Part shown: piece by piece, positions 16,987 through 25,932 of the stretch
How the letters are laid out: each line of letters begins with the position of its first letter
Position numbering within the stretch: position 1 is the first letter of the stretch
Origin: DATAYF01 sp036272735
GTDB taxonomy: Bacteria; Chloroflexota; Ktedonobacteria; Ktedonobacterales; Ktedonobacteraceae
NCBI GenBank assembly: GCA_036272735.1
Contig: DATAYF010000364.1
Location: 1-33,429 of the forward strand
Direction: 5' to 3'
DNA: 33,429 nt
Notes under the pieces: model-generated
What the model saw: the letters and a program-made list of their open reading frames with translations, nothing else
Databases searched by the model: none
What the model was told of the DNA's origin: nothing
Translations under genes and position numbers: made by a program

Positions 16987-17493
16987 TTAAATCATCGCCT
17001 CTTCTTCGATCTCAACCTCGTCGGCTTGACGCGCTTCGTGCAGGTCTTCAGGACGGTCCAGGCGATCCAGGAAGAGAATACCATCGAGGTGATCGATCTC
17101 GTGCTGAAGAATACGCGCGAACCAATCCTCGACGTTGACGCGCACCGGCTTACCACGCACATCTTGCCCTTTGACCACGATCTTCGTGGCGCGACGAATG
17201 TTGTCGCCAAAGTAGCCAGGAATGCTCAAGCAAGCCTCTGGACCCAGCGCTTCACCCTCGGCTTTCACAATTTCAGGATTGAACAGTGCCACTTTCTGGC
17301 CTTCGTATTCCGCTACAAATAGGCGAATGGACTGCGCAATCTGTGGAGCAGCCAGACCAGCACCATCAACCTCATGCATGGTCTCGAACATATCATTGAC
17401 GAGCTTCTGCAAAGAGGGTTCAAAACGATGTACCTTTTTGGCCTTCTGCCGCAAAATTGGATTTTCAGTGGTAATAATTTTTCGTAATGCCAT
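16987..17493 (-). CDS. def: Peptide deformylase
   Basis: A 168-residue metallohydrolase that removes the N-formyl group from new proteins. The three family motifs are visible: GAGLAAPQI (motif I), EACLSIPG (motif II, Cys metal ligand; EGCLS is more usual, so Gly is Ala here) and QHEIDHLDG (motif III, HExxH with catalytic Glu). The C-terminus ends in an acidic tail (EVEIEEEAMI). Start ATG 17493. It is divergent from tilS, and the region between them (17494-17678) holds TATAAT at 17581-17586 reading towards tilS. Confidence 0.95.
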   Translation of the reverse strand: MALRKIITTENPILRQKAKKVHRFEPSLQKLVNDMFETMHEVDGAGLAAPQIAQSIRLFVAEYEGQKVALFNPEIVKAEGEALGPEACLSIPGYFGDNIRRATKIVVKGQDVRGKPVRVNVEDWFARILQHEIDHLDGILFLDRLDRPEDLHEARQADEVEIEEEAMI

Positions 17494-17678
17494 AATTTGT
17501 CAACTCTTCCACATCTCAACAGGAGCAAAGGGGATGTATATACGCGTGCAGCCATCCACCAGGGGAAAGTCCGCCCGTGCTATAATAATGCCTACACGTT
17601 GCGTACGCTACGTAACGTATAGATACTTTGGGCAATATCATAGTGTATTGTACCATAGCCGGGATCTGTAGCGCAAAC

Positions 17679-19133
17679 ATGTTGGAGACCATCGCCACCT
17701 ATATCGAGCAGCACCAGCTCCTACCTGAACAGGGTTCACTCATCGTTGCCGTATCAGGAGGGGCAGACTCGCTCTGCCTCTTGCACGTACTCCATAGGCT
17801 GTGCGGACCCGGCAAGCGTTTCCCAGGCGTATGCCTGCACGTTGCGCACCTGAACCACCAGTTACGCGGTGCAGATAGCGAGCACGACGCCCAGGAGGTC
17901 GCACGCATCGCCTCGGTATGGGGACTGCCCGCGACCATCGAACGCATTGATGTTATCGCGCTTGCTCAACAAGAAAAACGTTCGTTGGAAGATGCCGCCC
18001 GTACGGCACGCTACCGCTTTCTACGCCAGGTTGCACAGGGCCAACCGATTGCTGTCGCGCATCAGCAGGATGACCAGGTCGAGACGCTGATCCTCCACTG
18101 GCTACGCGGCGGTGGCATCGATAGCACGCCTGGTTTACAACCACGCCAGCACGATATTATTCGACCACTCCTGGTCGTTACGCGTGCCGATACATTGGCC
18201 TACTGCCGACAGCAACAATTGGTTCCGCAGGAAGACGCCAGCAACGTTGACATGCGCTTCTTGCGCAACCGCATCCGCCACGAACTACTGCCCACGCTGG
18301 AAACGCTCAACCCAGGCATACGCGAAACGTTGCTACGTAGCGCGGAAGTTCTGCGCGTCGATGCCGAGTGGATCGAGCAACAGGTAGACCAGCACTGGTT
18401 CCAGGTGGTGACCGCTCAATATGAGCAGACCATCACCCTTTCCACGACACGACTATGTGCACTGCCGCTCAGCCTCCAGCGCCATATCATACGTCGCGCG
18501 ACTGCACAACTCAACGCCGGTCAGTCACCGTTGGAATTGCGCCATCACCAGATCATCGAAGAACTGATACAGCAAGGGCCGCAGAGCAGCCAACGCACGT
18601 TGCACATGCCACAACAGATCGATGCTCTGCTCACAGGTGAAACGCTTGTGTTCACACGTGCCCACGAGCGCAAACATGTCCCGCATATCGTTTATCATCA
18701 GCATGCAGAAGCAATGCTTCGCATCCCTGGGCAGATCGCCGTGCCAGGAACAGCCTGGCTTGCTAGCGCCGCAGTCGTCGAAGATATGCAGGTGCAGAAG
18801 GCGTTACGCAACGCAGATTGGGAAACGGTGTGGCGTCTCTTACAGCATAATAACTACGTGGTCTATATTGATGGTGGGCTGCCAGGTGATAAACTGGTGG
18901 TACGCACAAGACGGCCCGGTGATCGCCTTCAGCCGCTTGGTATGGTACACGAAAAGAAAGTACAGGATATACTGGTAGACCGGCATGTGCCACGCAACGA
19001 GCGCGACCAGATCCCGCTGTTCTTTGCACACACCCATTGTATCTGGCTGGCGGGTATACAGATCGCCGAGCCTGTGCGCCTGACGAGAAACACACGGCGT
19101 CTCGTACGCCTGGCGGTGCATCCTATCTCATAG
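17679..19133 (+). CDS. tilS: tRNA(Ile)-lysidine synthase
   Basis: A 484-residue N-type ATP pyrophosphatase that attaches lysine to C34 of the AUA-decoding tRNA-Ile, changing its reading from AUG to AUA. The PP-loop SGGADS is at residues 26-31, followed by HLNHQLRG and the TilS substrate-binding and C-terminal domains (GDRLQPLGM, KVQDILVDRHVPRNERDQIPLF). The length fits the long bacterial form. ATG 17679 is chosen over an upstream in-frame TTG (17628) because it gives the normal N-terminus (MLETIATYIEQHQLL); its ribosome site is weak. hpt follows after 43 bases, a pairing common in bacteria; ftsH, often next, is absent. Confidence 0.93.
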   Translation: MLETIATYIEQHQLLPEQGSLIVAVSGGADSLCLLHVLHRLCGPGKRFPGVCLHVAHLNHQLRGADSEHDAQEVARIASVWGLPATIERIDVIALAQQEKRSLEDAARTARYRFLRQVAQGQPIAVAHQQDDQVETLILHWLRGGGIDSTPGLQPRQHDIIRPLLVVTRADTLAYCRQQQLVPQEDASNVDMRFLRNRIRHELLPTLETLNPGIRETLLRSAEVLRVDAEWIEQQVDQHWFQVVTAQYEQTITLSTTRLCALPLSLQRHIIRRATAQLNAGQSPLELRHHQIIEELIQQGPQSSQRTLHMPQQIDALLTGETLVFTRAHERKHVPHIVYHQHAEAMLRIPGQIAVPGTAWLASAAVVEDMQVQKALRNADWETVWRLLQHNNYVVYIDGGLPGDKLVVRTRRPGDRLQPLGMVHEKKVQDILVDRHVPRNERDQIPLFFAHTHCIWLAGIQIAEPVRLTRNTRRLVRLAVHPIS

Positions 19134-19176
19134 CAAAGCCGTCAAAGGCAGACACAATTATTTTTACGAGGAAGAC

Positions 19177-19761
19177 ATGCATAAAGATATTGCTGATATT
19201 CTTATCACGGAGGAAGTGATTCAGGCCAAAGTCAAAGAGCTTGGCGCACGCATCACGCGCGACTATCAAGGGAAAAACCTCTTGCTGTTGGGCACGCTCA
19301 AAGGAGCGGTCCCGTTCATCGCCGACCTGGCCCGCGCCGTCGACCTTCCACTCGAACTTGATTACATGGCGGTCGCCAGCTACGGCGATAGCACGATCTC
19401 AAGCGGCGTCGTACGTATCCTCAAAGATCTGGAAGGTCCAATTAACCAGAAGGACCTTTTGATCGTCGAGGATATCATCGACAGCGGCCTCACGCTGCAC
19501 TATTTAATCGATCTGCTCAGACAGCGCAATCCACGTAGCCTGCGCATCTGTTCGCTTCTTAACAAAGAGCGTGAACGCGAACGCGAGATCCCTCCATGCG
19601 ACTACGTTGGCTTCAGCATTCCCGACAAGTTTGTGGTTGGCTACGGCCTTGATTACGCCCAGCGCTATCGCAACCTGCCCTACATCGGCATTCTCAAGCC
19701 CGCCATCTACGAGGGGTCAGAGGAGCCAGAGAAGCAACACAAAAGTTCGGTCGAACGCTAA
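19177..19761 (+). CDS. hpt: Hypoxanthine(-guanine) phosphoribosyltransferase
   Basis: A 194-residue purine salvage enzyme that joins hypoxanthine or guanine to PRPP. The PRPP loop LLIVEDIIDSGLT is at 94-106 with the acidic pair E98-D99; GTLKGAVPF near 39-47 and the DFVGF-like CDYVGFSIPDKFVVGYGLDY segment support the family. The last ~20 residues are a charged tail. The start ATG 19177 follows ACGAGGAAGAC. Downstream of tilS and probably co-transcribed; a long hairpin begins 55 bases after its stop. Confidence 0.93.
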   Translation: MHKDIADILITEEVIQAKVKELGARITRDYQGKNLLLLGTLKGAVPFIADLARAVDLPLELDYMAVASYGDSTISSGVVRILKDLEGPINQKDLLIVEDIIDSGLTLHYLIDLLRQRNPRSLRICSLLNKEREREREIPPCDYVGFSIPDKFVVGYGLDYAQRYRNLPYIGILKPAIYEGSEEPEKQHKSSVER

Positions 19762-19816
19762 AAGCTGCATATGGCAAACCAAATGCATTCGCTATTTCAC
19801 AGCCACAATCCTATAT

Positions 19817-19871
19817 GATGCATAGATACGTGTGTATGTGTCCGGGACACATACATACGTATCTATGCATC
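19817..19871 (+). terminator. Long hairpin after hpt
   Basis: Arms of 27 bases around a single central G (practical loop CGG), with one G-T wobble and no other mismatch, apex GTGTCC / GGACAC. It ends the tilS-hpt unit. Same style as the other long hairpins, again without a T-run. Confidence 0.6.
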
Positions 19872-20049
19872 GTGTTAAACGAATATCTAAAGCATTGCAC
19901 TACTGCACCTGCGCCTCTCGCTATCCGATGATAAAAACACAAGGTGTCGTAGCTATAACGTATGGAGGAGGGCGCTTGCGTTGATTGCTAAGAGGTAGCC
20001 CAACCGCGCACGCCTATGCTACAATAAGCCTGGTTAGCGGTGCTATCAT

Positions 20050-20408
20050 GCACGTTTTATCCTTTCGAGCGTAAACCCCTTGGGCTTGAGCCCCAGGGAG
20101 AGAAGCGAGTCCGTGGATGGCGGCGTGGGATGGAATACTCCCCTGCTTGACGCTCTAGAACTTCTGTGCTATCCTTTCAGCTGTTCTCTTGCACACAAAC
20201 AACGCCAGCCTGTGTGGGCGTTTCACGGGCAATCGGTCCCGTGAGGAAAAGCAGGAACGGACCAACGTGTTGTGTGCCAGCCAATCCCTCAGGTCTTTTC
20301 CGTGCCCAGCAGCCACCTGTTGTGGTTGCAACGAACACCGGGCGCGCACGGAGCCTTCAGGGGCCACCCTGAGAAGCCCCTGGCTTTCGCCGTGGGGAGT
20401 CATCACAT
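20050..20408 (+). mobile_element. Putative tnpB-less IS200/IS605-type element (PATE-like)
   Basis: Two end structures mirror those of the tnpB element at 3680-5026, read in tnpB orientation. Left end: ACCCCT then a hairpin with a 5-bp stem, 2-nt loop, one mismatch and further pairs (20077-20098), the same plan as 5002-4985. Right end: hairpin TCAGGG-GCCA-CCCTGA (20357-20372), a short purine-rich linker, then CCCC.GGC-TTTC-GCC.GGGG (20377-20397); the last hairpin and following GGGGAG match the tnpB element closely. There is no coding frame between. Such non-autonomous palindrome-ended derivatives are known for this family. The edges are approximate. Confidence 0.48.
20346..20400 (+). ncRNA. 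Possible solo guide-RNA-like right end
   Basis: The tandem hairpins at 20357-20372 and 20377-20397 correspond to the 3' scaffold of a TnpB omega/reRNA. If transcribed, the guide would be the bases after about 20408. The upstream 190 bases are GC-rich with no gene and could be the rest of the scaffold. Inferred by analogy with the right end at 3683-3732. Confidence 0.3.
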
Positions 20409-20551
20409 TGCTTATATGTGGAGGGGAGAGAGGAGAGTGCAGTTGCCGCAAAGACAGAAATCTTTTGTCATGCAGGCAATACTTGCTTTCTATCTCTCGT
20501 GGGGCATTTCTCGGTCCCGCTTAGGGGTATAAGCGGTATCTCTGCCAAAAG

Positions 20552-21598
20552 TCAAGCGTCCTTCCTGGTGTCAACGGTGAAGTCTGCGGGGAGATGAGCC
20601 GCTGCTGCATAGGCGGCATCGACTTCGCCACCTTCCGCCAGGACCTCCTGAAACAACTGGACAGTATCAGCCCTGGTTTCTTCTCCCAAATCGTCCCTGA
20701 AACACACGTCCTGGGCACATGCGATCAGATCTTGAACGACTCGTTCATAGCGATAGTACGTGAGGGCAAGCCAATCAATCTCCGTCTGCCCATACCCCTG
20801 AAAAAACGCGGGAGGGCCGGACCGGGTCGAGCCATCTGCTGCTGGTTCTCCGACAAAGAGGAAATCGCGCTCTTTGGGAGCCAGCATTACCTCATCCCAA
20901 TCGATCACAAACACGTGGTCAGCTCGATCACGGAGCAGATTGCACGGATGCAGATCCGCGTGACAGACAACGTATGGGATTGTTCGCCCCTGGAGGACCC
21001 CCGCCAGCTTTTCCAGGGAAGCGACTGCCGCGTGAATCGTGGGCTGATGCTCCATCCAGGAGGCGCGAAGAGCGCGTTCAGAGACACTTCCCTCGCTGTG
21101 CTCCTGTGCCTGTTGGGTCTCAAAGACATGTACCCAACGAGCGTACTCCGTCGGGTCAAAGCTCTCTTTTCGCAGTGACTCAAAGCCTATAGGCGGCAGC
21201 GGGGCCTGGTGAATGCGTTTGAAGATGGCTCCCGTGTTCTTCCACTGCGCATCCGTCATTCCTGTCCAACTCGTATCCCCGTCGAGAAAGGGGTACACGG
21301 TCACCGTCCAATCCCCAATACGGGTCCACAAAGCGTTACTCCTGGTAGGCAGGGGAGCCACCACCGAAGTGATCCCCTGATCGCTGAGATAGCGGGGAAC
21401 AAGACAAGCTGGTTCGTAAAGCAGTCTGGACGTGGCTTTGAGCAAATAGAGAGTTCCCTGCTCGCTTGCCACGCGATACACGCCGGCTCTGCTGTCAAGC
21501 CCAATGGGAAGAAAATCAAGTGTGACGGGGATCAGATCATACTGTTCCTGTAAATAAACTCGAAGCTGTTCCTCGGAGATGCCCGGTTTTTCACGCAT
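20552..21598 (-). CDS. Aminoglycoside phosphotransferase-family kinase
   Basis: A 348-residue small-molecule kinase with the APH / choline kinase fold. The catalytic Brenner-type motif HADLHPCN has H213, D215 and N220; the metal-binding D233 lies in VIDWDE; K54 in YLLKAT is the likely ATP-binding lysine. The overall look is nearest to APH(9)-type spectinomycin kinases and uncharacterised relatives, so an antibiotic target is possible but not shown. Start ATG 21598 has only a distant AAAGGA upstream. It appears to be a single gene; the following sequence on the minus strand is the gene-free element region. Confidence 0.85.
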   Translation of the reverse strand: MREKPGISEEQLRVYLQEQYDLIPVTLDFLPIGLDSRAGVYRVASEQGTLYLLKATSRLLYEPACLVPRYLSDQGITSVVAPLPTRSNALWTRIGDWTVTVYPFLDGDTSWTGMTDAQWKNTGAIFKRIHQAPLPPIGFESLRKESFDPTEYARWVHVFETQQAQEHSEGSVSERALRASWMEHQPTIHAAVASLEKLAGVLQGRTIPYVVCHADLHPCNLLRDRADHVFVIDWDEVMLAPKERDFLFVGEPAADGSTRSGPPAFFQGYGQTEIDWLALTYYRYERVVQDLIACAQDVCFRDDLGEETRADTVQLFQEVLAEGGEVDAAYAAAAHLPADFTVDTRKDA

Positions 21599-21715
21599 CG
21601 CTCTGCTGTGCCATCCTTTCTTTCATCAACGAGGGTGATAGTGCCTCTTGAAATAACATAGCTTACGTTTCGTGTTATTTGATCAGGTTCCCAGGAGAAA
21701 AGTGCGCCACAACGC

Positions 21716-21859
21716 TCATTTGGAAGCTGTTTCTTGTATCCCTGCCAGCAGCAAACGAACCGACATTTCGACCTGCTCGGCCCATTGCAGTGCCTGCGGG
21801 TTCACAAAATACAGCAGCGCCAGCCCCTTGTAGAGCGTTGCAAAAACAAACCAGGAACG
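21716..21859 (-). pseudogene. C-terminal remnant of a TetR-family regulator
   Basis: The minus strand has an open stretch of about 47 codons ending at 21716, without a start, reading WFVFATLYKGLALLYFVNPQ then ALQWAEQVEMSVRLLLAG. This looks like the last two helices of a TetR/AcrR ligand-binding domain. The DNA-binding part is missing: directly upstream is the DHFR gene's terminator hairpin. The resemblance is from memory of the family only. Confidence 0.4.
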
Positions 21860-21890
21860 GCGAACGCTGAAAACTTTAGCGCTCGCCGTT
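21856..21890 (-). terminator. Hairpin downstream of the DHFR-like gene
   Basis: AACGGCGA and CGCT pair with AGCG and TCGCCGTT across a 9-base loop with one internal mismatch. It lies about 30 bases after the stop of the minus-strand DHFR-like gene. Confidence 0.6.
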
Positions 21891-21919
21891 TGTTGAACAC
21901 GCAGTTCGATTGCGGCCCA

Positions 21920-22501
21920 TCATGCGCGCGCGTAGCGCACGAGCACAACGCCTGATGGGAGTGGCCTGGATTCGATCAGGCGTAGATCAACGCGTAGCCC
22001 CTCAGGAAAAAGCTTCTTGCCACTGCCGAGCACAACCGGGTAAACAAGCAAGCTATATTCGTCAATCAGATCGTGCTCGGCCAAGGTATGAACTAGCACG
22101 CTGCTGCCATCGATGGCGATGTTCAGGCCCTGCTGTGCTTTCAAGGTGCGTACTTCCTCGACAACATTGCTGCTAATCAAGGTTGAGTTGCGCCAGGCCG
22201 AGGCCGTTGTCAGTGTTGTGGAAACAACGTACTTCGGCATGGTGTTCATTACATCGCCAAAAGGGTCACCGGCTGACATTGGTTCAAATGCCCCGCCGTG
22301 GATCTGCCATGTTTTGCGCCCCAGAAGCAGCGCGTCACTTTTGCTTATTTCCTGAAAGAAGTGCGCACCAATATCATCGTGCCAGAACGGCCATGTCCAC
22401 CCACCGTGGGTGAAGCCGCCCTCGGTATCTTCCTCTGCGCCACCAGGCGCTTGCATGACATTGTCCAACGACACAAACTCTGATACAACGATGTTTCGCA
22501 T
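21920..22501 (-). CDS. Dihydrofolate reductase family (RibD C-terminal-like) protein
   Basis: A 193-residue NADPH-binding reductase-fold protein. Visible features are MRNIVVSEFVSLDNVMQAPG at the start, LLLGRKTWQIHGG (nucleotide loop), YVVSTTL, and GSSVLVHTLAEHDLIDEYSLLVYPVVLGSGKKLF near the end. This is the YyaP/YwjB/RibD_C group, usually of unknown substrate and not the housekeeping folate enzyme. ATG 22501 is preceded by GGAGGGAATC; a longer frame to 22558 lacks such a site. It lies 95 bases after the AHSA1-like gene, probably in one transcript. Confidence 0.88.
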   Translation of the reverse strand: MRNIVVSEFVSLDNVMQAPGGAEEDTEGGFTHGGWTWPFWHDDIGAHFFQEISKSDALLLGRKTWQIHGGAFEPMSAGDPFGDVMNTMPKYVVSTTLTTASAWRNSTLISSNVVEEVRTLKAQQGLNIAIDGSSVLVHTLAEHDLIDEYSLLVYPVVLGSGKKLFPEGLRVDLRLIESRPLPSGVVLVRYARA

Positions 22502-22596
22502 GATTCCCTCCGTATCGAGCAACAACTCTCGGCTTTCAACAGTATCAAACTCACTCACATAAAAGGACTTCTACAAATGAATTAGTTGCAACCCTC

Positions 22597-23073
22597 TTAC
22601 TCCACATAGCGAGCCAGCTTCTCTAGAGTCAACTGGGTGCCAGCCTCATTGTCCTCAGGTCGAATGCCCGACGGAATATTCTCGAATAAGGTGGATACGG
22701 TTGTTCCGCCATCTTCGGCCTCAAATGTAACCACCATGATCATCTCGCCTGCGAAGGCCGGGTTGGCCGAATCAAAGGTAATTGCTTCGACGATTCTGCT
22801 CGGTGGCGTAAGTTCCACAAACCGTGCCGTATATCTATCTTCCCGATCTTCAGTCTTGCCACGGGAGGTTTTTTCGGATGAAGGATAATACAGCGACATC
22901 TGATACCCTCCACCAACTCTGTGGTCGAAACTATGGACTTCGCCGGTCATGTCTCCAGGTGCAAACCAGATAGCCAGGGCTGCGGGATCGGTAAAGGCTT
23001 GATAGAGAGTTTCAGGCTTCGCTTTGATAAATTTCGAGTTTCGTGTACTGGCACGTGCGTGCGCATCCGTCAT
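22597..23073 (-). CDS. SRPBCC / AHSA1-like domain protein
   Basis: A 158-residue START-like fold protein of the activator-of-Hsp90-ATPase (AHSA1) group. Typical marks are IKAKPETLYQAFTDPAALAIWF near the N-terminus, the GGGYQM strand, RIVEAITF and MIMVVTFEAEDGGTTVS. Such proteins bind hydrophobic small molecules and often sit beside ArsR regulators; none is here. ATG 23073 follows AAAGGATACGCCC, better than the upstream in-frame ATG 23091. It is the first gene of a likely pair with the DHFR-like gene. Confidence 0.87.
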   Translation of the reverse strand: MTDAHARASTRNSKFIKAKPETLYQAFTDPAALAIWFAPGDMTGEVHSFDHRVGGGYQMSLYYPSSEKTSRGKTEDREDRYTARFVELTPPSRIVEAITFDSANPAFAGEMIMVVTFEAEDGGTTVSTLFENIPSGIRPEDNEAGTQLTLEKLARYVE

Positions 23074-23236
23074 GGGCGTATCCTTTCGCAATTTTGTCGA
23101 GAATGGTCCTCAATCACTATACGGTCGGGCGTTTCTATCAGTTATCAACTTGAAGTGGGAATTCAATCTGACCCACTACCCGACACAGACGTATTCTTTC
23201 TCTACAACGGATAATGGAAAGAACAATCATCCATGA

Positions 23237-23279
23237 GCTTGCAGCGCCAGCTTCCCTCTTGAAAGCTGGCGCTGCAAGC
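23237..23279 (-). terminator. Hairpin closing the tetR-ABC operon
   Basis: Perfect 17-bp stem GCTTGCAGCGCCAGCTT / AAGCTGGCGCTGCAAGC with a 9-base loop, beginning 13 bases after the permease stop on the minus strand. No strong T-run follows. Confidence 0.65.
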
Positions 23280-23292
23280 ATCTTTCACGTAC

Positions 23293-24936
23293 TTACCGCC
23301 CAATGTCTTTGCGTACAAAGCGTGCCGACGCAATCACTAGCGCCACCACAGCAACAGCCAGGACGCCCAGCATGCCCCTCAGCGGCAGACCATTCAGCAG
23401 CGGCGTTCCATAGTAGTAGAAGGCGGAGAGCCGCAACGTCGTATCCGACCAGTTCAACCCTGGACCAATAAAGCTGATGAAAAACCAGATCACCAGCACA
23501 AAGCTCAAAAGGCCGGTGTCTATCGCGGTGCGCAGCCAGCCAGAGAGTAGATAGCCGAGTGCAGCCATCAGTAGTCCCAGTGGAATGATCGAAAGCGTCG
23601 CGGCGGCCAGGTTGCCCCCGTCAAGCGAGAGGCCGGTAGCTGCCGAGACCAGCGCCGTAGCGGCCAGGGTCAGCACCCCAATCATAACCGTCGCGGTGGT
23701 GAGCGCGCCAAAGCACGCCAGCAAGACGGTCAGGCGCGATTGCGGCGTTGCCAGCACCAATTCATGCAAGCCACCTTCTTCATCAGCAGACCAGCGGCTG
23801 GCCTGGGTGATGGCAAAGGCCATCAGCAGTAGCGGCAGGAAGACGAAGAGCGTACTTAAGAGAGTGGCATTGGTGGTGTCGCTGCCGCCGACTTTGAGAA
23901 TGCTTTTCAGGAGCGGTGAACTTGCGGAAATGGTACTCAGCTGCACCTCCGTTTGCTTGACGATCACCACCATAAATCCGGCAAACCCGGCGATGCCCAG
24001 GGTCCACCAGCACGTGGGAGCCACAATCATTCCCAGGCTGCGTGCATAGACCGAGCGCAACGACCAGGCATTCACCGGGAGCGCGCGCGCTGACCGCACA
24101 GCCCGCTCTGGCAGGCGTAGAAAGCGTGGTAGCGCCACCGTCCCCCCGACATCGCGCCGCACAAAGAGCCAGAGCGCCGCGCCGCTCAGCAGCATGCTCA
24201 GGGCCAGCAGAACCAGCATGGCACCAGGATTGGTGCCGTAACTTGGGATTAAGGGCTTGCTCAGGTTATAGTAGTAGACGGGGGAAAGGCGGCTGAGCCA
24301 TTCGGTATTGGGGATGGCACGATGGACCATATCCAGTGCGATAAAGACCAGCAGCAACCCTCCCGTCAGGCCAGACACTGTGCCGCGCTCCTGGGTGAAC
24401 TGGGAGATCAGCAGTGCCAGAGATCCGAAGACGCCGCAGATGAGCGTCACATTCAGGCCAAAGAGCAGGGCACCGCCCAGGCCAAAGTCCGCGCTGGCGC
24501 TCTTGCCGCCCGCAAAGGCCAGCAGTGCGATGAGTAGGCCCATCAAGAGCAGGGCTGTCCAAACGGCGGCCAGCTTTTCCAGCGCGACGCGCCCGCGCCC
24601 ACGCGGCAACGAGAGCAGGACATCCAGGGCACCGCGCTCCTCTTCACCACGAAACAGGCGGCTACACGCCAGCAGCGGCCAGATGGCAATGATCAAGATC
24701 GTCAGGCCGTATTTCCAGGTGACGTAGCCTCCAGGCGTATCTACCGCGATTGGCTCGCCAAACAAGCTGAACGAGCCAGCCAGGCTGACGAGCGAGGTCC
24801 GCGCCTGTGGCGTCGTCACAAGCGAGGGGACGGCAGCCAGGACAGCATACATGAGCAAGCCCATGCCCGCGCCCCAGCCCAGAATGGCGATGCGGGCCTC
24901 GCGCAGGGTTTTGAGATAGACACTAGTGAACCACAT
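23293..24936 (-). CDS. ABC transporter permease (ABC-2 type)
   Basis: A 547-residue integral membrane protein with about 12 hydrophobic segments arranged as two similar halves: a short cytosolic amphipathic start (MWFTSVYLKTLREARIAILGW), then clusters of segments at ~15-250 and ~300-540. This is the large two-half permease form of ABC-2 exporters, so one chain plus an ATPase dimer suffices. The start ATG 24936 has AAGGAGGCCACTG and overlaps the ATPase stop by 14 bases, so translation is coupled. Last gene of the tetR operon. The cargo is unknown; drug or lipid export is the usual role. Confidence 0.9.
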   Translation of the reverse strand: MWFTSVYLKTLREARIAILGWGAGMGLLMYAVLAAVPSLVTTPQARTSLVSLAGSFSLFGEPIAVDTPGGYVTWKYGLTILIIAIWPLLACSRLFRGEEERGALDVLLSLPRGRGRVALEKLAAVWTALLLMGLLIALLAFAGGKSASADFGLGGALLFGLNVTLICGVFGSLALLISQFTQERGTVSGLTGGLLLVFIALDMVHRAIPNTEWLSRLSPVYYYNLSKPLIPSYGTNPGAMLVLLALSMLLSGAALWLFVRRDVGGTVALPRFLRLPERAVRSARALPVNAWSLRSVYARSLGMIVAPTCWWTLGIAGFAGFMVVIVKQTEVQLSTISASSPLLKSILKVGGSDTTNATLLSTLFVFLPLLLMAFAITQASRWSADEEGGLHELVLATPQSRLTVLLACFGALTTATVMIGVLTLAATALVSAATGLSLDGGNLAAATLSIIPLGLLMAALGYLLSGWLRTAIDTGLLSFVLVIWFFISFIGPGLNWSDTTLRLSAFYYYGTPLLNGLPLRGMLGVLAVAVVALVIASARFVRKDIGR

Positions 24937-25852
24937 CAGTGGCCTCCTTGACGGCCACGCCGTCGCCTTCGTAGTAGTGTATGAAGATGTCTTCCAGGCT
25001 GGGTTCGTGGCTGGTCAGGCTCACAACGGAATACTGGGCCGCCGTTTTGATCACCGCATCCGCCTGGCCCTGCACAAACAGGCGCAGGGTATGTCCATTG
25101 GCCAACGTTTCCACCTGTTCCACGTCAGCGAGCCCTTCGAACACGTCGCTAGGCACCACATTAGCAAAGGTAATGGTGATGTCGTGGCGTTTGATGCCCT
25201 TCAGTTCCTCTAGGGAACCCACACGCACGAGTTGGCCCTCGCGGATGATGGCGACGCGATTGCACGTTTGCTCCACCTCGGTCAGGATGTGCGAAGAGAG
25301 CAAGACGGTGCGCCCGTCGTCGTGCACTTCCTTGACCATGCGGTCAAACTCCTGCTGGTGCAGCGGGTCCAGACCGCTGGTTGGCTCATCCAGAATCAGC
25401 AGGCGCGGGCGGTGCATAAAGGCTTGAATGATGCCGAGCTTGCGCTTGTTGCCGCTGGAATACTGGCGGACCTTGCGGCTGGGGTCAAAGTCCAGCCGGG
25501 CAATCAGTTGCTTCAGATACGCCTGATCGACGCCGCCGCGCAGATGCCCAAAGTACTCCAGGATCTGCCCGCCGGTCATCTTGGGGTCAAGCGAAAGCTC
25601 ACCCGGCAGATAGCCGATCAGCCGCTTGATCTCCACCGATTGCTGCCAGACATCCAGTCCAGCGATGCGCGCCGTGCCCGCGTCGGCGCGCAGCAACGCC
25701 ATCAGCAGGCGAATCGTCGTCGATTTGCCCGCGCCGTTGGGGCCAAGAAAGCCAAAGACCTCGCCCTCTGCCACCTGAAAGGATACGTCGAGAATGCCGC
25801 GTTTGCTGCCATAGCGCTTGGTCAGACTGTTGACTTCAATAATTGCTGTCAT
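24923..25852 (-). CDS. ABC transporter ATP-binding protein
   Basis: A 309-residue ATPase for the adjoining permease. Walker A is GPNGAGKST at 37-45, the signature is the variant YSSGNKRK (131-138) common in ABC-2/DrrA-type exporters, and Walker B is LLILDEPTSGLD (151-162); the switch His is in SSHIL. The C-terminal ~80 residues are the DrrA-like extension. The start ATG 25852 follows AAAGGACAGTGAC. It is third in the operon, 80 bases after the methyltransferase-like gene. Confidence 0.93.
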   Translation of the reverse strand: MTAIIEVNSLTKRYGSKRGILDVSFQVAEGEVFGFLGPNGAGKSTTIRLLMALLRADAGTARIAGLDVWQQSVEIKRLIGYLPGELSLDPKMTGGQILEYFGHLRGGVDQAYLKQLIARLDFDPSRKVRQYSSGNKRKLGIIQAFMHRPRLLILDEPTSGLDPLHQQEFDRMVKEVHDDGRTVLLSSHILTEVEQTCNRVAIIREGQLVRVGSLEELKGIKRHDITITFANVVPSDVFEGLADVEQVETLANGHTLRLFVQGQADAVIKTAAQYSVVSLTSHEPSLEDIFIHYYEGDGVAVKEATDVVH

Positions 25853-25932
25853 GTCACTGTCCTTTTCCTCTTTTGAGGATACAAAACTCGTTGTTCAAAT
25901 TCCCTGACCTTCTCTATGAGTCGGCTTCCGCT

